64,000 nucleotides of DNA from Haemaphysalis longicornis (GCA_013339765.2 JABSTR010001663.1:16145-80144); one strand, 5' to 3'; shown: positions 23,544-33,359, numbered from the stretch's first letter. Notes: generated by a model from the letters alone, not told the origin. Translations and numbers: made by a program.

Positions 23544-23958
23544 AATTTTTCTTGAACTGCGAAGTTTCTCGGAAAGCTGTATAGTTTTGCTTTGTAGCGG
23601 TATGGCTGCACTCAGGTGAATGTCAAACTTTCCTTCATAGAAACTTACTCCACCTTGGGGATTTCCCCCTAAGTCTGGTCGGTTAAATTGTTATTGTTTC
23701 CTATGAATTCACTCCTACGCTCCTGTGGCTGTACCTTCTGTGTTCGTTTGTTCACCTGCACGAATTATTTTTTCTCAATACGCACTGTAAAGAAATTGCA
23801 ATGCGTATTGAGAAAAAATAGTTCCAAGCGCGACTCGGTGGGCCTCCCGTCCTCTGGACCGATACGCGCATGCGCAGTTCGGTTCCCGGTGCTCACCGCC
23901 GCCGACGAAGCGTACGTAAGCCGCTATGCTAAAACTCATAATATTCGAAGAGGCAAGT

Positions 23959-23963
23959 GTATG
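23959..23963. repeat. Target site duplication, left
   Basis: GTATG lies immediately outside the left LTR. The identical GTATG is at 27986-27990 beyond the right LTR. Confidence 0.85.
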
Positions 23964-24648
23964 TGTGAGGACGTTGGGGTTAAGCAGACGGGTGTGTGAC
24001 TCGCGGAGGAAGATCGCAAGAAAGTTGACGCCATGGTCTTGAACAACACTGAATATATTGGAAACGGAACGCGCACACAAGCGAAATAAAAAAATACAAA
24101 CAGGTCCGACCCACTAGAGTTCGGGAGAGAAGCGGGGGGGAAAAAACAATGCCACGCTCACGGCTCTGTCCCACAGTGATGGCGCTCAGTCGCCACGGCG
24201 TTGACGCCCTCGCCGCAGGGTTTCGGAAGACGGCGGACCAGTCGCGGTTCCGCTGAGTCACGCGCCGCTGGCTCCGCTCGCTAGGCCTTGCCTCGGAACT
24301 GCGGCTCCCAGGGTCGTCGCGGCGATCTGACAACTTCCCGAGCGGCGACGTCGGTCTTCCGCGTCACAGGCCCGTGGACATCACCCCGCTGGAGCGACCA
24401 CGAACCTCGAACCTTGGAAGCCACGAAAGCCTCGACCCGCCTGCCGGTCGTTTTGGTCCAGCTGCCCTACAGAACCTCCGCCGCTCGCTCCGCTTCCCAG
24501 ACCAGCCCTCCATGATGATGCTACTCCCCTCCTGGCACACACCCTCTAAGGGAAATTGGCCCGGTCACCATCTTCTTCTTCTTCTCGAGGTACTTGCTCT
24601 GCGCCGTCGTCCGGGTTTTTCCCCACTCGTGGGACGCCAGTCATCACA
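23964..24648 (-). mobile_element. 3' LTR of the Gmr1-like Ty3/Gypsy element
   Basis: This 685 bp LTR has TGTGA and TCACA termini. It is almost identical to 27301-27985: I find three substitutions (near 24016, 24254 and 24466) and two single-base homopolymer length changes. The similarity means a recent insertion. It is on the left because the element is on the minus strand. Confidence 0.92.
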
Positions 24649-24659
24649 TTCACCCCCCT
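24649..24659 (-). other. Polypurine tract candidate
   Basis: On the minus strand, AGGGGGGTGAA directly abuts the 3' LTR. This is the place where plus-strand synthesis is primed in LTR elements. Confidence 0.6.
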
Positions 24660-24994
24660 GCTCGAGAGATTTGTTTGGGGAAACAAAACTCGGCACACAA
24701 AAATGTTCGCTCATGGCCGCGACGAGATGTATGGCGCTGAAGCACGTTCTGTCGTTTCAGACGTTCAAGCACCACTAGCACCAGCACAAGAGTACAGTCC
24801 GAAACAGTAGAAAACAGTCCCTAACCCAATGGAAGGGAAACCACAAAAGAAACAGCCTTTCCCACTCTTAAATCCACTCTATAGAATAAACTGCCTACTT
24901 AAAAAAAGTCGGACAAAGGTGCCCTCTTCCGTGCCTACTCTGTCAGTGGCTGGGAAAGGTTAATCGGCACGAGCAGTCGGTAATAAAACAGGAG
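24660..24994 (-). other. Non-coding internal segment of the LTR element
   Basis: About 335 bp lie between the truncated integrase and the polypurine tract. No RT, RNase H or integrase motif was recognised, so this looks like deletion-scar or 3' untranslated sequence. Confidence 0.45.
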
Positions 24995-26155
24995 TTAGAG
25001 GGAATGGAAACTTCGTCGTTGGGTGCGTGTGGCATCTTGAACCCTGTGGAGGGGTTTCTCTTCTAGGCGCTGGGCGAGAGGTGGACGACCAGATCGATGG
25101 CAACACGCCGAAATGCCTCGATCTCCGCCATGATTTGCCGTGGCTGCTCGGTGCTTAGGCGCAGCTGTCTGACACATGCGACACAACTTTACGAAGCGTG
25201 CAGTGTCAGCTTGCATCCCCGGCCAGTAGAAGTTCTTGCAGACGCGCTCCATGGTTCGCCTGATACCCCTGTGATTGCCGAGGGTTCCTTGATGGGCCTT
25301 GCCCAAGACGATGCCTCGTAGCTCCTTGGGGACGACGAGTTGCCTTCTTCCTTTTCCGGAAGGCAACTGATGCCGTCGATAAAGAATACCAGCATTCTTC
25401 ACGAACTCGATCGCCGCTGCGTTGAATGTCATCATTCTGTCGACCTCGCCGAAAAACTTTCGGAGAGAAGGGTCTTGCTGCTGAAGCGCAGATAAGTCAG
25501 CAGAGGTGATATTGCAGGGGCTGTCAGCAACGGCAGGTACCCGCGGCATTGTTGTCGGAGCCTCGCTTTTTGCTGCGTTGGTGCGCATGTGGGTCTTCAA
25601 CCGTGCTGCAGCTCGCGAAGACGATGGCAGGTTCCGACCGCGCAGGTCTTCTGGGACGCGGACGCTGCCTTGTCCAAGCACCGTGCTTGCAATGACTGGT
25701 TCCTTTTCGTGAGGCTCCTCTCGTCTGATGTTCCGATTGTCTTTCGTATTGGCATCACCAGTCCCCTCAATGTTCCCTATAATGACGTCGCACAAGGGGT
25801 CGTCCATGCAGGACGCTAGTACGCGGCCTGAGAAGAACGGGGAATCGATTTCCACGTCTGCCTCCGGCAGGGACAGACACGTTCGATTTAATAGTTGGAC
25901 GGTGCTCATGCCTCCTGTAAGCTTGGTGTCCGCAACGAGAGAGCGGTTCACGATGACTGTATTACAGCCAGTGTCTCGCAGGACGACCACGGGTTGGCCT
26001 TCCAGAAGTCCTCCCGACGTTGGCATTCTCTGCAGCTCGGTTGTCGGCGTGCTGCTTGCTGGAGACACTCGCACAGCTTGGCGTCGTCGAGACTTGCTGC
26101 ATGCCTCTACTGGAGAGTTTTTGGGTCCGGTCATTGCGGAGGGAACCTGTCTCAC
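24995..26155 (-). CDS. Protease and integrase N-terminal domain of the LTR element
   Basis: This single 386-codon frame carries, in order, a retroviral-type aspartic protease (VVLRDTGCNTVIVN near residue 57, then CDVIIGNI), a basic linker, and an integrase zinc-binding domain. The latter begins SALQQQDPSLRKFF, then ILYRRH, HQGTLGNHRG, NFYWPGM and CRMCQ (the HH-CC motif). Typical Ty3/Gypsy pol places RT and RNase H between protease and integrase. Here the protease runs into integrase with no break. After the zinc finger the frame shifts: AFRRVAIDLV, the start of the integrase catalytic core, is visible in another frame around 25115-25085 and then ends. The last 40 or so residues of this ORF are therefore out of the ancestral frame. 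The start codon may not be used, because expression could be by frameshift from gag. Confidence 0.85.
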   Translation of the reverse strand: MRQVPSAMTGPKNSPVEACSKSRRRQAVRVSPASSTPTTELQRMPTSGGLLEGQPVVVLRDTGCNTVIVNRSLVADTKLTGGMSTVQLLNRTCLSLPEADVEIDSPFFSGRVLASCMDDPLCDVIIGNIEGTGDANTKDNRNIRREEPHEKEPVIASTVLGQGSVRVPEDLRGRNLPSSSRAAARLKTHMRTNAAKSEAPTTMPRVPAVADSPCNITSADLSALQQQDPSLRKFFGEVDRMMTFNAAAIEFVKNAGILYRRHQLPSGKGRRQLVVPKELRGIVLGKAHQGTLGNHRGIRRTMERVCKNFYWPGMQADTARFVKLCRMCQTAAPKHRAATANHGGDRGISACCHRSGRPPLAQRLEEKPLHRVQDATRTQRRSFHSL

Positions 26156-26180
26156 GTTCTCTGGCAGGTTGCAGCAAGCT

Positions 26181-27221
26181 TCAGCCTGGTATCGGTGTCC
26201 GTGCTTGGCGGCCCCTCAGGCAGAAGGCGTTCTTCTTGTTGGGCTGGCTGGAAACCTGTGACTTCGCCCAACAGTCTGACGCGCGGTGCCCTAGCTTATT
26301 GCATAAGAAGCAATGTGGCTTGGTCGTCTTGTGATCATGATAATCAGGAGCGCGAGGGAGTCCAGGGGGCTTGCCACTGTCTTTCTTTTCTTCCCTTCCT
26401 CTGCCCAGGTTGACTAAGCCTTGAGCTTCGAGGTATTGATCAGCCGTCTCAGCAAGCTGGTCGAGGTTCTTGCAGCCCCTTTCTTTGAGGAAAATGGCGA
26501 GGTTCTCGTCGCACTGGCTCAGGAATTGCTCGGACACCATTTTGTCCCGGAGCGCGGAGTACGACTGCTCCGTTTTCGCCATTTGCTGCCAGCTGTCGAA
26601 GTAACCGAGAAGACGACCAACAAACTGACGACCTGTTTCTGAGTTCAGCGGCCTGGATTCTCTAAACTTGCACCGGTACCCTTCTTCGGTGTACCTGAAC
26701 CTCTGTAAAAGGGTCTTCTTCAGTTTCGTGTAGTCCAGTGCATCGTCGGACGACATGCGGCCAACGGCACTGAGCGCCTCACCTGTAAAGCACAAGTGTA
26801 ATGAGAGCGCCCACTTGTCCGAAGGCCAACCTTGGCTTGTTGCCACTCTCTCGAACCGCTGTATATAAGCGTCGAGCTCTTCTCGTTCCTCATTAAAAGC
26901 GGGAATCAACTTGTGAGGGCTGTGGAAGCTTTGTGCCGCATTAGTCGCGTTGTCACTTCCCACGGCGTCCGAATTCGCGTTGGAACCCTGTGACCACTCC
27001 TGAAGTTGTAGCCTCAGTTCTAACATGGCCCGTTCAGCCTCAATTCGAGCTCTGGTCTCGGTCTCCGTCTGCTGTGCTAACCTTGCGGCTTCTTTAGCCG
27101 CCTCGCGTTCGGTCGCACGCTTCTCTCTTTCTTTCGCGCGTTCAGCGTCGATCCATTCTCTGAGGTGCTGACCTGACAGCCCTAATTCTTTGCCGATGAG
27201 CATCAACTTCTCGAAATCCAT
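26181..27221 (-). CDS. Gag of the LTR element
   Basis: This intact 346-residue frame has a charged coiled-coil-like N-terminus (alternating ERAKEREKRA-type residues at about 28-75) and a capsid-like core (AYIQRFERVATSQGW, FTGEALSAVGRM, LLQRFRYTEEGYR at about 120-200). A CCHC zinc knuckle, CFLCNKLGHRASDC, lies near residue 310. It binds element RNA and forms particles by analogy with the family. It starts at ATG about 80 bp inside the 5' LTR. It ends at 26181, just before the protease frame, so a -1 or +1 frameshift or stop bypass would be needed to make the fusion. Confidence 0.9.
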   Translation of the reverse strand: MDFEKLMLIGKELGLSGQHLREWIDAERAKEREKRATEREAAKEAARLAQQTETETRARIEAERAMLELRLQLQEWSQGSNANSDAVGSDNATNAAQSFHSPHKLIPAFNEEREELDAYIQRFERVATSQGWPSDKWALSLHLCFTGEALSAVGRMSSDDALDYTKLKKTLLQRFRYTEEGYRCKFRESRPLNSETGRQFVGRLLGYFDSWQQMAKTEQSYSALRDKMVSEQFLSQCDENLAIFLKERGCKNLDQLAETADQYLEAQGLVNLGRGREEKKDSGKPPGLPRAPDYHDHKTTKPHCFLCNKLGHRASDCWAKSQVSSQPNKKNAFCLRGRQARTPIPG

Positions 27222-27277
27222 CCTCGTTCGTCACACCCACTTGCCTGCTTAAGCTCTTCAGATGGAAGTAGAGCAAG

Positions 27278-27295
27278 GTCCTGTCGCGGACGCCA
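27278..27295 (-). other. Primer-binding site candidate
   Basis: On the minus strand TGGCGTCCGCGACAGG starts five bases inside the 5' LTR. TGG at the start matches the CCA end of a tRNA. The tRNA identity was not determined. Confidence 0.6.
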
Positions 27296-27300
27296 AAAAT

Positions 27301-27985
27301 TGTGAGGACGTTGGGGTTAAGCAGACGGGTGTGTGACTCGCGGAGGAAGATCACAAGAAAGTTGACGCCATGGTCTTGAACAACACTGAATATATTGGAA
27401 ACGGAACGCGCACACAAGCGAAATAAAAAATACAAACAGGTCCGACCCACTAGAGTTCGGGAGAGAAGCGGGGGGGGAAAAAACAATGCCACGCTCACGG
27501 CTCTGTCCCACAGTGATGGCGCTCAGTCGCCACGGCGTTGACGCCCTCGCCGCAGGGTTTCGGAAGACGGCGGACCAGTCGCGGTTCCACTGAGTCACGC
27601 GCCGCTGGCTCCGCTCGCTAGGCCTTGCCTCGGAACTGCGGCTCCCAGGGTCGTCGCGGCGATCTGACAACTTCCCGAGCGGCGACGTCGGTCTTCCGCG
27701 TCACAGGCCCGTGGACATCACCCCGCTGGAGCGACCACGAACCTCGAACCTTGGAAGCCACGAAAGCCTCGACCCGCCTGCCGGTCGTTTTGGTCCAGCT
27801 GCCCTCCAGAACCTCCGCCGCTCGCTCCGCTTCCCAGACCAGCCCTCCATGATGATGCTACTCCCCTCCTGGCACACACCCTCTAAGGGAAATTGGCCCG
27901 GTCACCATCTTCTTCTTCTTCTCGAGGTACTTGCTCTGCGCCGTCGTCCGGGTTTTTCCCCACTCGTGGGACGCCAGTCATCACA
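27301..27985 (-). mobile_element. 5' LTR of the Gmr1-like Ty3/Gypsy element
   Basis: Partner of 23964-24648, same length and nearly identical. It ends at GACGCCAGTCATCACA and is followed by the GTATG duplication. Confidence 0.92.
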
Positions 27986-27990
27986 GTATG
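27986..27990. repeat. Target site duplication, right
   Basis: GTATG is identical to 23959-23963. Confidence 0.85.
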
Positions 27991-28469
27991 GTAAAAACGG
28001 CTTTTTAGTAGATTGTGTCTATCTTAATACACGTGGGAGCGAACGAAAGGCCCTAGGAAAAAAAGGAAAGCAAGAACTGCTGGCGCAATGGACAATCTAA
28101 AAAAGCTCGGGTGCAAAGTCGTGGTATACGAAACGCTAAAGCACTGTGTGTTCTGTGGAAGTCAGACCGCAAGGTACTTTCAGAAAGTGCTAGTTTCCGT
28201 GACGGCGCAGAACAATAAAGTTCACCCCTTGAAGTTTTGGAAACGCAGGTGATCTGGGGCCAGAAGGTCCCAGTTTCAGAAGCCTGCCTGCGAGATGTCA
28301 TGGGATAACTGACTGTGGCTGATCGTACAAATGACCAAGCCCAAGAATATTAGTGGGACGTTGTGACCGAAAGACGTAAGCCTTTTAATGGAAAACTTAG
28401 AGTGGTTGAAACAGCTTTTCGATGCTGCATACAAGGCTCAGTTGGAACTAGGGTCGACGAAGCACAATG

Positions 28470-28830
28470 TATTCGAGCAATTTCACTAAAGGTATCGCTG
28501 GATGGCTCTGGTGATGCGAACTATTTGGAACGTTTCTGGACGTTGGAGTTGAATGGACGATGTTGCCGGCTGTCCAGAAAAACAATTACTTAATTGGTCT
28601 GGAGAAATCATTGAGTGATTTAGGTTCAGATATGAAGTTGCCCTTCCCTGGAAAGAAAACATCAAACTCAAGAACAACAGGAAAGTCGCTGAAAAAGGTT
28701 TGGTGCAGCTAACGAACCGTCTCAGGAAAGACCCGGACATGCTGCAAACCTGCGATGCCCTCATCCGGCAGAACTGTACTGAGGGCGTGGCCGAGGCATA
28801 CTTCTGGACATCCGATCGTGTCTCCTGAGA
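28470..28830 (+). pseudogene. BEL/Pao-type retrotransposon fragment
   Basis: The plus-strand translation shows NYLERFWTLE, then RYEVALPWKEN, NNRKVAEKGLVQL and RLRKDPDMLQTCDALI in the next frames. This order is found in the linker between protease and reverse transcriptase of BEL/Pao elements. A frameshift near 28590 separates the first and second blocks, and the coding trace ends at a TGA about 28827. Upstream sequence from about 28000 has only weak traces. Confidence 0.6.
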
Positions 28831-29480
28831 GTGCCCGAAGGGTCCACGCTCAAGCGACCAATACAGCTAGCGTTCCTTAATGGAATGCTTTGTTTGGCGA
28901 GTTCGTGCATGGCTTCACAAAATAAGAAGATCGCAATGGTCGAGGACAGAGAAATACAGTAGACTGGACGAGCGCTCGTCCAGTCTACCGTCTTTCTCTC
29001 TCCTCGTTCATGGCACTCTTTATAATTTTTGAAGCTAGAAATTGGAAATAACGTAAACGTAAAAAAATGGCTCCCGTCATTTTCGGGGTGCATATGTGGA
29101 AAAACCGAAACCGAAACCGAAACTTTAAACAATGAGCATCGTTCGGATAGCCCAAGACACGCTACCGGAACAATACAAGCCAAGAGAAGAGAAGAAGAAG
29201 AGAGGGACAGGAAGAGGAAATGGCGTAAACGAAAGCCTAACAAGACGCACGCTTTATTGTAACTCCGTATAACCTTTAAATAAGCGAGTGTTTGTGTCCA
29301 AACGGCGTCTCATAAATCAAAATTTCCAACACGCGCACTGGCAACGCCGCTGGCAGGTCACTTTCACTGCGTACTACGCCCAGGGCAAGCTCGGATTTTA
29401 ACCCACGATTTTCTTGTCTGGGTTGGCGAAGGCGCCGAACAGGCAGGCGTGCCCAAAACGCGTTTACAAAAGCGAACACA
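28831..29480. other. Intron stretch with a large perfect-core palindrome
   Basis: It holds the inverted repeat listed at 28942-29007 and purine-rich sequence (29098-29240) with an ACCGAA triple. No gene was recognised. Confidence 0.4.
28942..29007. repeat. Palindrome, 33 bp arms
   Basis: The inner 30 bp (28959-28988) is a perfect palindrome with GAGCGCTC at its centre and no loop. The outer parts match with a few mismatches, pairing CGAGGACAGAG with CTCTCTCCTCG. Confidence 0.75.
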
Positions 29481-30080
29481 AATGGCGTCATAAAATTATA
29501 AAAAAATTCCCCGCATTTCCCCGGGGGGAAGAATGTGAAAGTGCGAATGCACGAGTTGAATTTGCGCGGTTCGGTAATGTTCGCGAAAGAGAGATCACAC
29601 ACACACACACACACATAACTACAAAGAAAGAAAGATGCATTTATTCACAGACACCTATTTGTGTTGTCGTTGTACTTGATTGCTAGAGCGGATCTCAGCT
29701 TTGAAATTTCGTGTCAATACTCCTTTAAGCAGGTGCATTAGCCCTTCTCACGCCCGATTCTTGGCCAATCCCCCACGTGGGTATGTGCCATGTCAGCGGC
29801 CAGGCAGCGCGCGCCCATCTCCCCCCGTTGCCAAGGAAGACGAGGAGATTCCTGGCCAATCCCCCACGTGGGTATGTGCCATGTCAGCGGCCAGGCAGCG
29901 CGCGCCCATCTCCCCCCGTTGCCAAGGAAGACGAGGAGATTCCTGGCCAATCCCCCACGTGGGTATGTGCTATGTCAGCGGCCAGGCTGCGCGCGCCCAT
30001 CTCCACGTGCGCGGACATCGCCGGTGGACGCAGGTTCAGGGTCGCTTAAGAAGTGCATTGCACTTAAAAACCTCGGGACG
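29480..30080 (+). repeat. Family B repeat, copy 1, with CCAAT/E-box tandem
   Basis: It shares about 0.5 kb with 39410-40010, including TTTCCCCG-GGGGAAGAATGT, a CA-repeat (about 29589-29615) and the CTCCTTTAAGC motif. A 91 bp unit starting GATTC at 29756, 29847 and 29938 is repeated 2.8 times. Each unit has GGCCAAT and a CACGTG. In this copy the downstream TATA-like position reads TTAAGAA. Confidence 0.75.
29756..30007 (+). repeat. 91 bp tandem repeat, 2.8 copies
   Basis: The unit start GATTC recurs at 29756, 29847 and 29938. Copies 1 and 2 are nearly identical. Copy 3 is cut short after the CGCGCGCCCATCTCC block. Confidence 0.9.
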
Positions 30081-30618
30081 GACAGGAACCCGCAGTTAGA
30101 GGGAAGAATCAGAGCACTTACTCAGTTTAGTAAACAAAGTAAGCAGATATTACGCACCTTTATTTCACTATTTAAAGCGAAAGATGCGCATTTTTAAGCA
30201 CATCAGCCCCAACAGCCTGTCCAAATGTTTCCATACGCAGTTTGCCGTAAACTCCCGTTAAGATGAACTCGAAGGGGCTGTAAAAATGTGTTCGCATTGT
30301 GGGAAATTCATCTTCAGTTGACGTTTTCTCCGTTGCGGACTTTAAAAAAGCTACAGTTCTGTTCATCTTCCCTTAAATAGGTTAGCCTTAACGACAGTTC
30401 ACTGTAGAGAAGTTCCTTACCACCACCAAGACCGCAGGAAATGTACAATTCACTGCAACTCCCTTACTTGATTTCTTCATGGGAGAAGAAAACACAGGTG
30501 GATGATGTATTCAGCATTTACGCTTTGATTCAGTTTGCTTTAAAACAAACCATGCAAAAAAGTTATTAAGATATTTTGCTATATATGAAGGTGCGGCTGC
30601 TTTAAAACAAGAACATTT
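30081..30618. other. Unassigned intron stretch
   Basis: No gene or repeat structure was recognised. Confidence 0.4.
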
Positions 30619-32407
30619 TTAAAGGGGTCCTGAAATACATTCCGCCGATGCGTGGATGTACATGTAACCAAATAAAGCAATGTATTAGCAATCTCCTCCC
30701 GCAAAAATTTTGCTGAAGCGATGAGTATTAGCTGAGAAATCGTAAATCAAAAACCGTGTATTATCGTCGCGCCGCGTTTCCTCCTCCTTTCAACTTACTC
30801 TCCGCTGTTGACGGCGAGCGAGCCTTCCCTCCCATGATGCTGCGCTCCTCGGTGGGGACGTACTTCCGCTATTGCGCTGCTCACACAGCCGTCTGCTACG
30901 GGCAAGCTTTGTTGACACCATGAATCCCGCTCTCCGCTCAAGGCTGGAAAAGCGAACGAAAAATCTGGCCGCATGTGTGCGGCGGCCTGGCCTTGCCCTT
31001 TCGCGGTGTACGTTGCTGCAGAACTTTGCTATCGGCGGCACGCGACTCTTTATCGGCGGCGAACTCGCCGCCGCACGGGGAGGATCCTGCGCTCGCTCCC
31101 TTGGATGCACAGCGCACTGTTTATCCAAAAAGCGCCGTATCACATGTGGCCCCGCTGGTGCCGGGTCTTATTTTGTGGCGGTGGTAATTCCTGGCGGCGG
31201 CATGTGAAAAAGACATTTTAAACCGATACAGAACCCGTGCACAAAACGCCAGTTCAGCTTGGGGCGACGCGTGGTGGAGAGCGGCAACGTTGGCAAAACA
31301 TGCTCCTCTGCGGCTCTGAGCTTTCTAGCGCTGGAGCGAGCACCATTTCTTCGACAATATCAAACATCGGTTGCCCTAGAAACAAGGCACAAACCGCTCT
31401 AGAAGTCAGTTACGGTTGCGTGATCCCGGTTCAGCTTGCGGCCCCACCTCGCGGCATATGGGCACTGCAGGCATACTACTCACTCCCATTTGGAAGTGCG
31501 AGATGCGTTTGGCATTACAGGAGGCGATGGTGTGTGTGTTGTGGACGCCTTTGTTTCGCGATAAAATGCGACGTTGTGCTTCTGCGCGTGGATAGTGCTT
31601 CCCATGGTCTGGATTATCTTTCTCAAGCGGCGTACGACTCAACCTCGCATGGGCTATGTGCAGTGTGCGTGGCTAAAAGCCATCTCGGCTTGTGCGCCAG
31701 AATTAAGTGACTTGCTGTTCTTCCCCGCAAACCGCGCGCGAGGTGAGTGCCGAATTTACGAGGGGCAGGAGGAGGCAACCCATCGTCTGTCAATCGCGGT
31801 TCGGACTTGCAACGCATGTTGTGACGTTGTGTTCGTTCGAAACACATCTCTGGATTGTTTGGAAGTTGAATAAAATGTATGCGTCAAACCCGGGCATTCG
31901 GCTCAGGGCGTTCTCAGCGATTGCAAGAAAGAAGTTCCACGGGGCTTCAACGTTTTCTTTATGGAACGTACTCAAGTAACAGAATATTCATGTCGTGTTA
32001 TGGCCCTGTTGCATTCAATACAAACGGTTAAGCGTTTGTTTGCCCTTGTTTCGTTTGTCGTAAAATGTCCAAGCACTCCGGCACTCCGCTGGCAGATCAG
32101 CCGGCGAGCCGACGCTGAGCAGACGACTCATCTCTTTGCCGGAAGTGCGTGAAAAAGCCGCCCAATAGCAGGATGTCTAGCTCATGACGAACATCTGGGA
32201 ATCGATGATGTAGACATGTGAAGATGGCGGCGTCCAAAAACACGAAGGAAAGGGTGAGAAAAAAGCGACAAACTTTGCAACAAAAGTGTGAGCTTTCCGC
32301 TGCGCCTAAAAGAGTAATACTTGGCACAGATGATGTTGACGACCCAATCTAACGATTGCGCTAGTCAATTTAGTTTGCTCAAAACGCCTTTCAGGGCCCC
32401 TTTAACA
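30619..32407. mobile_element. Family C element, copy 1 (TTAAAGGG-ended)
   Basis: The left end reads TTTAAAGGGGTCCTGAAA and the right end TTTCAGGGCCCCTTTAA, so the tips are inverted. AATCTCCTCCCGCAA lies about 70 bp inside the left end and is shared with 45541 and 49313. No transposase was recognised, so it is likely non-autonomous. Confidence 0.55.
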
Positions 32408-33134
32408 CACGCGAAGTACGTTACACTGAATACACAGATCACTCATACATTTGTGCTCATCTCTACGCCAGCCGTGATGAGGTGTTCAATAGTGCTTTAC
32501 ACTACCGCCCCTATACACCCTGTAAGGTTCACACCCTATAAGCATGGCGCTTTTCATGTGTTTTGGTGCTGCCTCGTGAGCGATTCACTGGATGGAGCAA
32601 GCTAATCAAAGCGCGTCCTTTGAATCCGAGGTAAGCAAACTCACCTCATGATAGGAGGGGTGCCACGGTCAACACTATTTATGGAGGGAAGAAGGAGAAA
32701 GTGGTTGTTGGGGGGGGGGGGGGGGGCTAGTAAGGGGAGATAGGGACCGATAACTGTCTGGCGTTACGCCGACGCCTCAACCGGCCGATATTTATGGAGG
32801 TTTCATCGTCGGTAGCTTATTTGGTCGCCCTCTTTCGAGTTCTCAGCTCAAAAGAATACGCGAAATGCGAAGAAATCCTTTGCAACTTTTTTTGCTTTCG
32901 GTATCGCTTCAAAGAATACTAATATTTGCGGTGCATCTCAGTATTGTAGTTATCCTCCGGTGACAGGTGTAGAACGTCACCTAAAATTTTGTTTGCTGAC
33001 TTTGCAATGTCAATAGGAAAGATAATTTAATTACAGGTCAAAATAATGTGACCTAGCGTTTTATTCTGACGTATACCCCAAGGGTAGCAAATTGTGGCGT
33101 GGGCTACACTCAGAGAATTCCTGATACAAGGCAG
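32408..33134. other. Unassigned intron stretch with poly-G
   Basis: A run of G lies at 32710-32726. Nothing else was recognised. Confidence 0.4.
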
Positions 33135-33186
33135 CCATGCCTTGTATATATATATACAAGGCATGGAATATATATATATATATATC
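33135..33186. repeat. TA-cored palindrome and TA microsatellite
   Basis: A perfect 32 bp palindrome (33135-33166) has ends CCATGCC and GGCATGG around alternating TA. A further TA run lies at 33168-33185, and an extra CAAGGC motif just upstream. Confidence 0.85.
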
Positions 33187-33319
33187 AAGGTTGCAGTCGT
33201 CATTGCCAGTGCTATTCGGCTGTTTCCGAAATATTTAATAGTGCCGAATAACGTGTGTTTGTCATGTTTCTTTGATACAGTAATAAATAGGCGAAAATAT
33301 AAGTCGAGAAAAATCCGCC

Positions 33320-33356
<37 letters not shown>
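33320..33356. repeat. TA microsatellite
   Basis: About 18 TA units lie directly beside the 3' end of the I-like LINE. Confidence 0.9.
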
Positions 33357-33357
<1 letters not shown>

Positions 33358-33359
33358 CT

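Larger units (their letters stand above)
23214..23641. repeat. Palindromic pair of tRNA-derived repeats
   Basis: Two arms of about 195 bp, 23214-23409 and 23445-23641, are inverted copies with a loop of about 35 nt. Each arm contains a tRNA-like head (TTAGCTCAGTTGGTAGAGGG as A box, GGGTTCGAATCC as B box), one on each strand with their 5' ends facing. Outside the heads, the arms share a tail with CACCTGAGTGCAGCCATA. A transcript through this intron could fold into a long hairpin. Confidence 0.8.
23964..27985 (-). mobile_element. Ty3/Gypsy-type LTR retrotransposon, internally shortened
   Basis: This 4,022 bp element is bounded by 685 bp LTRs and a 5 bp target duplication. Reading leftward from the 5' LTR come a primer-binding site candidate, gag, a protease-to-integrase frame, then about 330 bp with no coding match, a polypurine tract and the 3' LTR. 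No reverse transcriptase or RNase H is present, so it must depend on a relative for mobility. It has the same orientation as the host MAM gene and lies in the intron between exons c and d. Confidence 0.92.

Noticed and set aside
24288..24810. Plus-strand open frames in the LTRs (24288-24778 and 27625-28100)
   Set aside because: They are duplicated in both LTRs, are antisense to the element, and show no protein similarity. They are open by composition.
25728..26413. Long plus-strand open frames opposite the protease and gag
   Set aside because: They are shadows of the real minus-strand gag and protease frames.
29760..30005. CRISPR array
   Set aside because: The 91 bp units are contiguous without unique spacers, and the context is eukaryotic. 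It is an ordinary tandem repeat.
30872..31221. 111-codon plus-strand frame
   Set aside because: No recognisable domain, and it lies within a TIR-flanked repeat (30619-32407). Not enough support for a gene.
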